Notes under the pieces: generated by a model
Seen by the model: the letters and a program-made list of their open reading frames with translations, nothing else
Database searches by the model: none
Told to the model about the DNA's origin: nothing
IMG/VR virus record: IMGVR_UViG_3300030333_005025
Coordinates: 1 to 30,698 of that record
DNA from: a virus
Length of the DNA stretch: 30,698 bases
Strand: one strand, 5' to 3'
Made by a program: the position numbers and the translations under genes
In this document: positions 29,812 to 30,698 of the stretch, piece after piece
Position numbering within the stretch: the first letter of the stretch is position 1
Layout: each line of letters starts with the position of its first letter

Positions 29812-30698
29812 GCGGAACCTCTTGGTGAGGAGTCTCTTGTTTTACGCAGCAGTCTTAAGTCCCTAGCAAACCCCATTTGCTTTTTCTTCTTAGATAAATC
29901 CTGACGCTCCCACTTAAGCCAGAGGGATTGCTCTGGGTTTAGACCCATGTCGCTGTCGCCCTTGGGCATAACGTATTCGCCTTTGTGTACTTTAGCGTAT
30001 GGAGAGCCTTGTTTGTCAGTAAGGTAGCCATCGCTTATAACCGGACCACCCTTATCATATGAAGCACTTGGCTCTGGGCTTGGTGCTTTGCGGAGCTTTC
30101 CGTCGTTGAGGAAATTTATTAGCTCGCTGTTGGTAGCGGAATCCTTTAGGTAATAGTTCTTATAAGGAACCGTTATTTTGCTAACGAATTGTGAGCGAAT
30201 GCGTTCTTTATGTTTTTTCAGTTTATTGCGGCCAGCAATGAGAATGCTTCTTGCCTTTTTTGTTTTTTCTGCGCCGCCAGACCCTTCAAATTTAGGGAAT
30301 TTTTCATTGTTGTAGTACGGGGATAACTCAGATTCGTTTAGAATTACGCTCCTCGATCTTCCGGCTTCATTCTTAAATTCAATCGTAATCTTATCTGCCC
30401 TGCTTCCCCATATCTTTTCCTTTGGCTTTATCTTAGCGATTTCACCTAAGAATTGAGATCGAATATTACGGAGTTTGCCCTCGGCGTTTCTCTGTGCCTT
30501 TCGATTCTCTTTTTCTTCGCTACCGCCTACCTTTGGAGTTTTCCTGATTTGTTCTTTATTGTCATTGTTGACTAACTTTCCAAGTGCCTTTGTCTGTTCT
30601 ACCCAGGAAACAGTTCTAGGCTTGATAGAGCCGTCTAGCAGTGGAGCCGCTATAACGCGCGCTCTACTAAGCCCCTTGTCCGACAGGCGGTGGGGGTT
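29808..30698 (-). CDS. Virion protein with tape-measure-like C-terminus (start outside window)
   Basis: The frame is open from the right edge to TGA at 29808-29810, giving 296 C-terminal residues. It is very basic (about one residue in five is Lys or Arg). A segment with RSQFLGEIAKI near residue 83 recurs as RSQFVSKITV near 175, suggesting an internal duplication. Near residues 237-268 the pattern DKGGPVISDGYLTDKQGSP then VHKGEYVMPKG resembles the GG-x-V...GE-x-V-x-P end seen in many tape-measure-like phage proteins. The true start and full length are unknown. Its stop overlaps the next start (ATGA). Confidence 0.6.
   Translation of the reverse strand, partial: NPHRLSDKGLSRARVIAAPLLDGSIKPRTVSWVEQTKALGKLVNNDNKEQIRKTPKVGGSEEKENRKAQRNAEGKLRNIRSQFLGEIAKIKPKEKIWGSRADKITIEFKNEAGRSRSVILNESELSPYYNNEKFPKFEGSGGAEKTKKARSILIAGRNKLKKHKERIRSQFVSKITVPYKNYYLKDSATNSELINFLNDGKLRKAPSPEPSASYDKGGPVISDGYLTDKQGSPYAKVHKGEYVMPKGDSDMGLNPEQSLWLKWERQDLSKKKKQMGFARDLRLLRKTRDSSPRGSA

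Overview
This window is part of the genome of a tailed double-stranded DNA bacteriophage, or a prophage or assembled viral contig. It holds a terminase-portal-scaffold-capsid packaging module, a lysis cassette, fibre-type proteins, very large virion proteins and a compact replication/recombination module. Genes are tightly packed, with many TAATG or ATGA stop/start overlaps. No tRNA, integrase, transposase or CRISPR array is visible. Sigma-70-like -35/-10 boxes and the spanin/holin/lysozyme layout suggest a Gram-negative host. The fibre style and the small basic and zinc proteins resemble aquatic phages, but the host cannot be named from sequence alone. A portal of 732 residues, a separate scaffold and a 1,897-residue virion protein point to a podovirus-like particle; this is an inference.

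Layout. (1) Positions 1-7141, minus strand, read right to left: small terminase, large terminase, a membrane protein, three small low-complexity virion-region proteins, portal, scaffold, and a major capsid protein cut by the left edge. (2) Positions 7125-8194: a control region. A tandem ribbon-helix-helix (RHH) regulator (+) diverges from the small terminase across 17 bp that carry a perfect inverted repeat. It is followed by about 610 bp of non-coding DNA with short repeats, GC-rich palindromes, phased T-tracts and a strong rightward promoter. (3) Positions 8225-18272, plus strand: the early operon. It begins with many very small proteins, several with cysteine pairs, then two Xre-type regulators, a Cas4/RecB-like nuclease, a Sak4-like RecA ATPase, a DUF669-like single-strand-binding protein, a protein joining a sigma region 4 to an RNA polymerase alpha C-terminal domain, a small PD-(D/E)XK nuclease, a structured untranslated segment, and a primase-helicase. 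(4) Positions 18244-30698, minus strand, convergent with the early operon: a small basic protein, a lysis cassette (holin-like, spanin-like, GH25 lysozyme), a lysine-rich mini-protein, a LamG-fold protein, a long repetitive fibre protein, a 140-residue protein, a 1,897-residue protein with an HEXXH motif, and the C-terminal end of a further virion protein with a tape-measure-like motif.

How it works together. Early rightward transcription would make the regulators and the recombination-replication set; the minus-strand blocks are the late genes. The RHH protein sits exactly between the two programmes and its apparent operator overlaps both start sites, so it is the best candidate for the switch. 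The sigma4-alphaCTD fusion is the most unusual protein. It carries the two promoter-reading modules of host RNA polymerase (-35 and UP-element binding) without the rest of either subunit, and the early promoter has a -35 box with phased T-tracts just upstream, the kind of DNA those modules bind.
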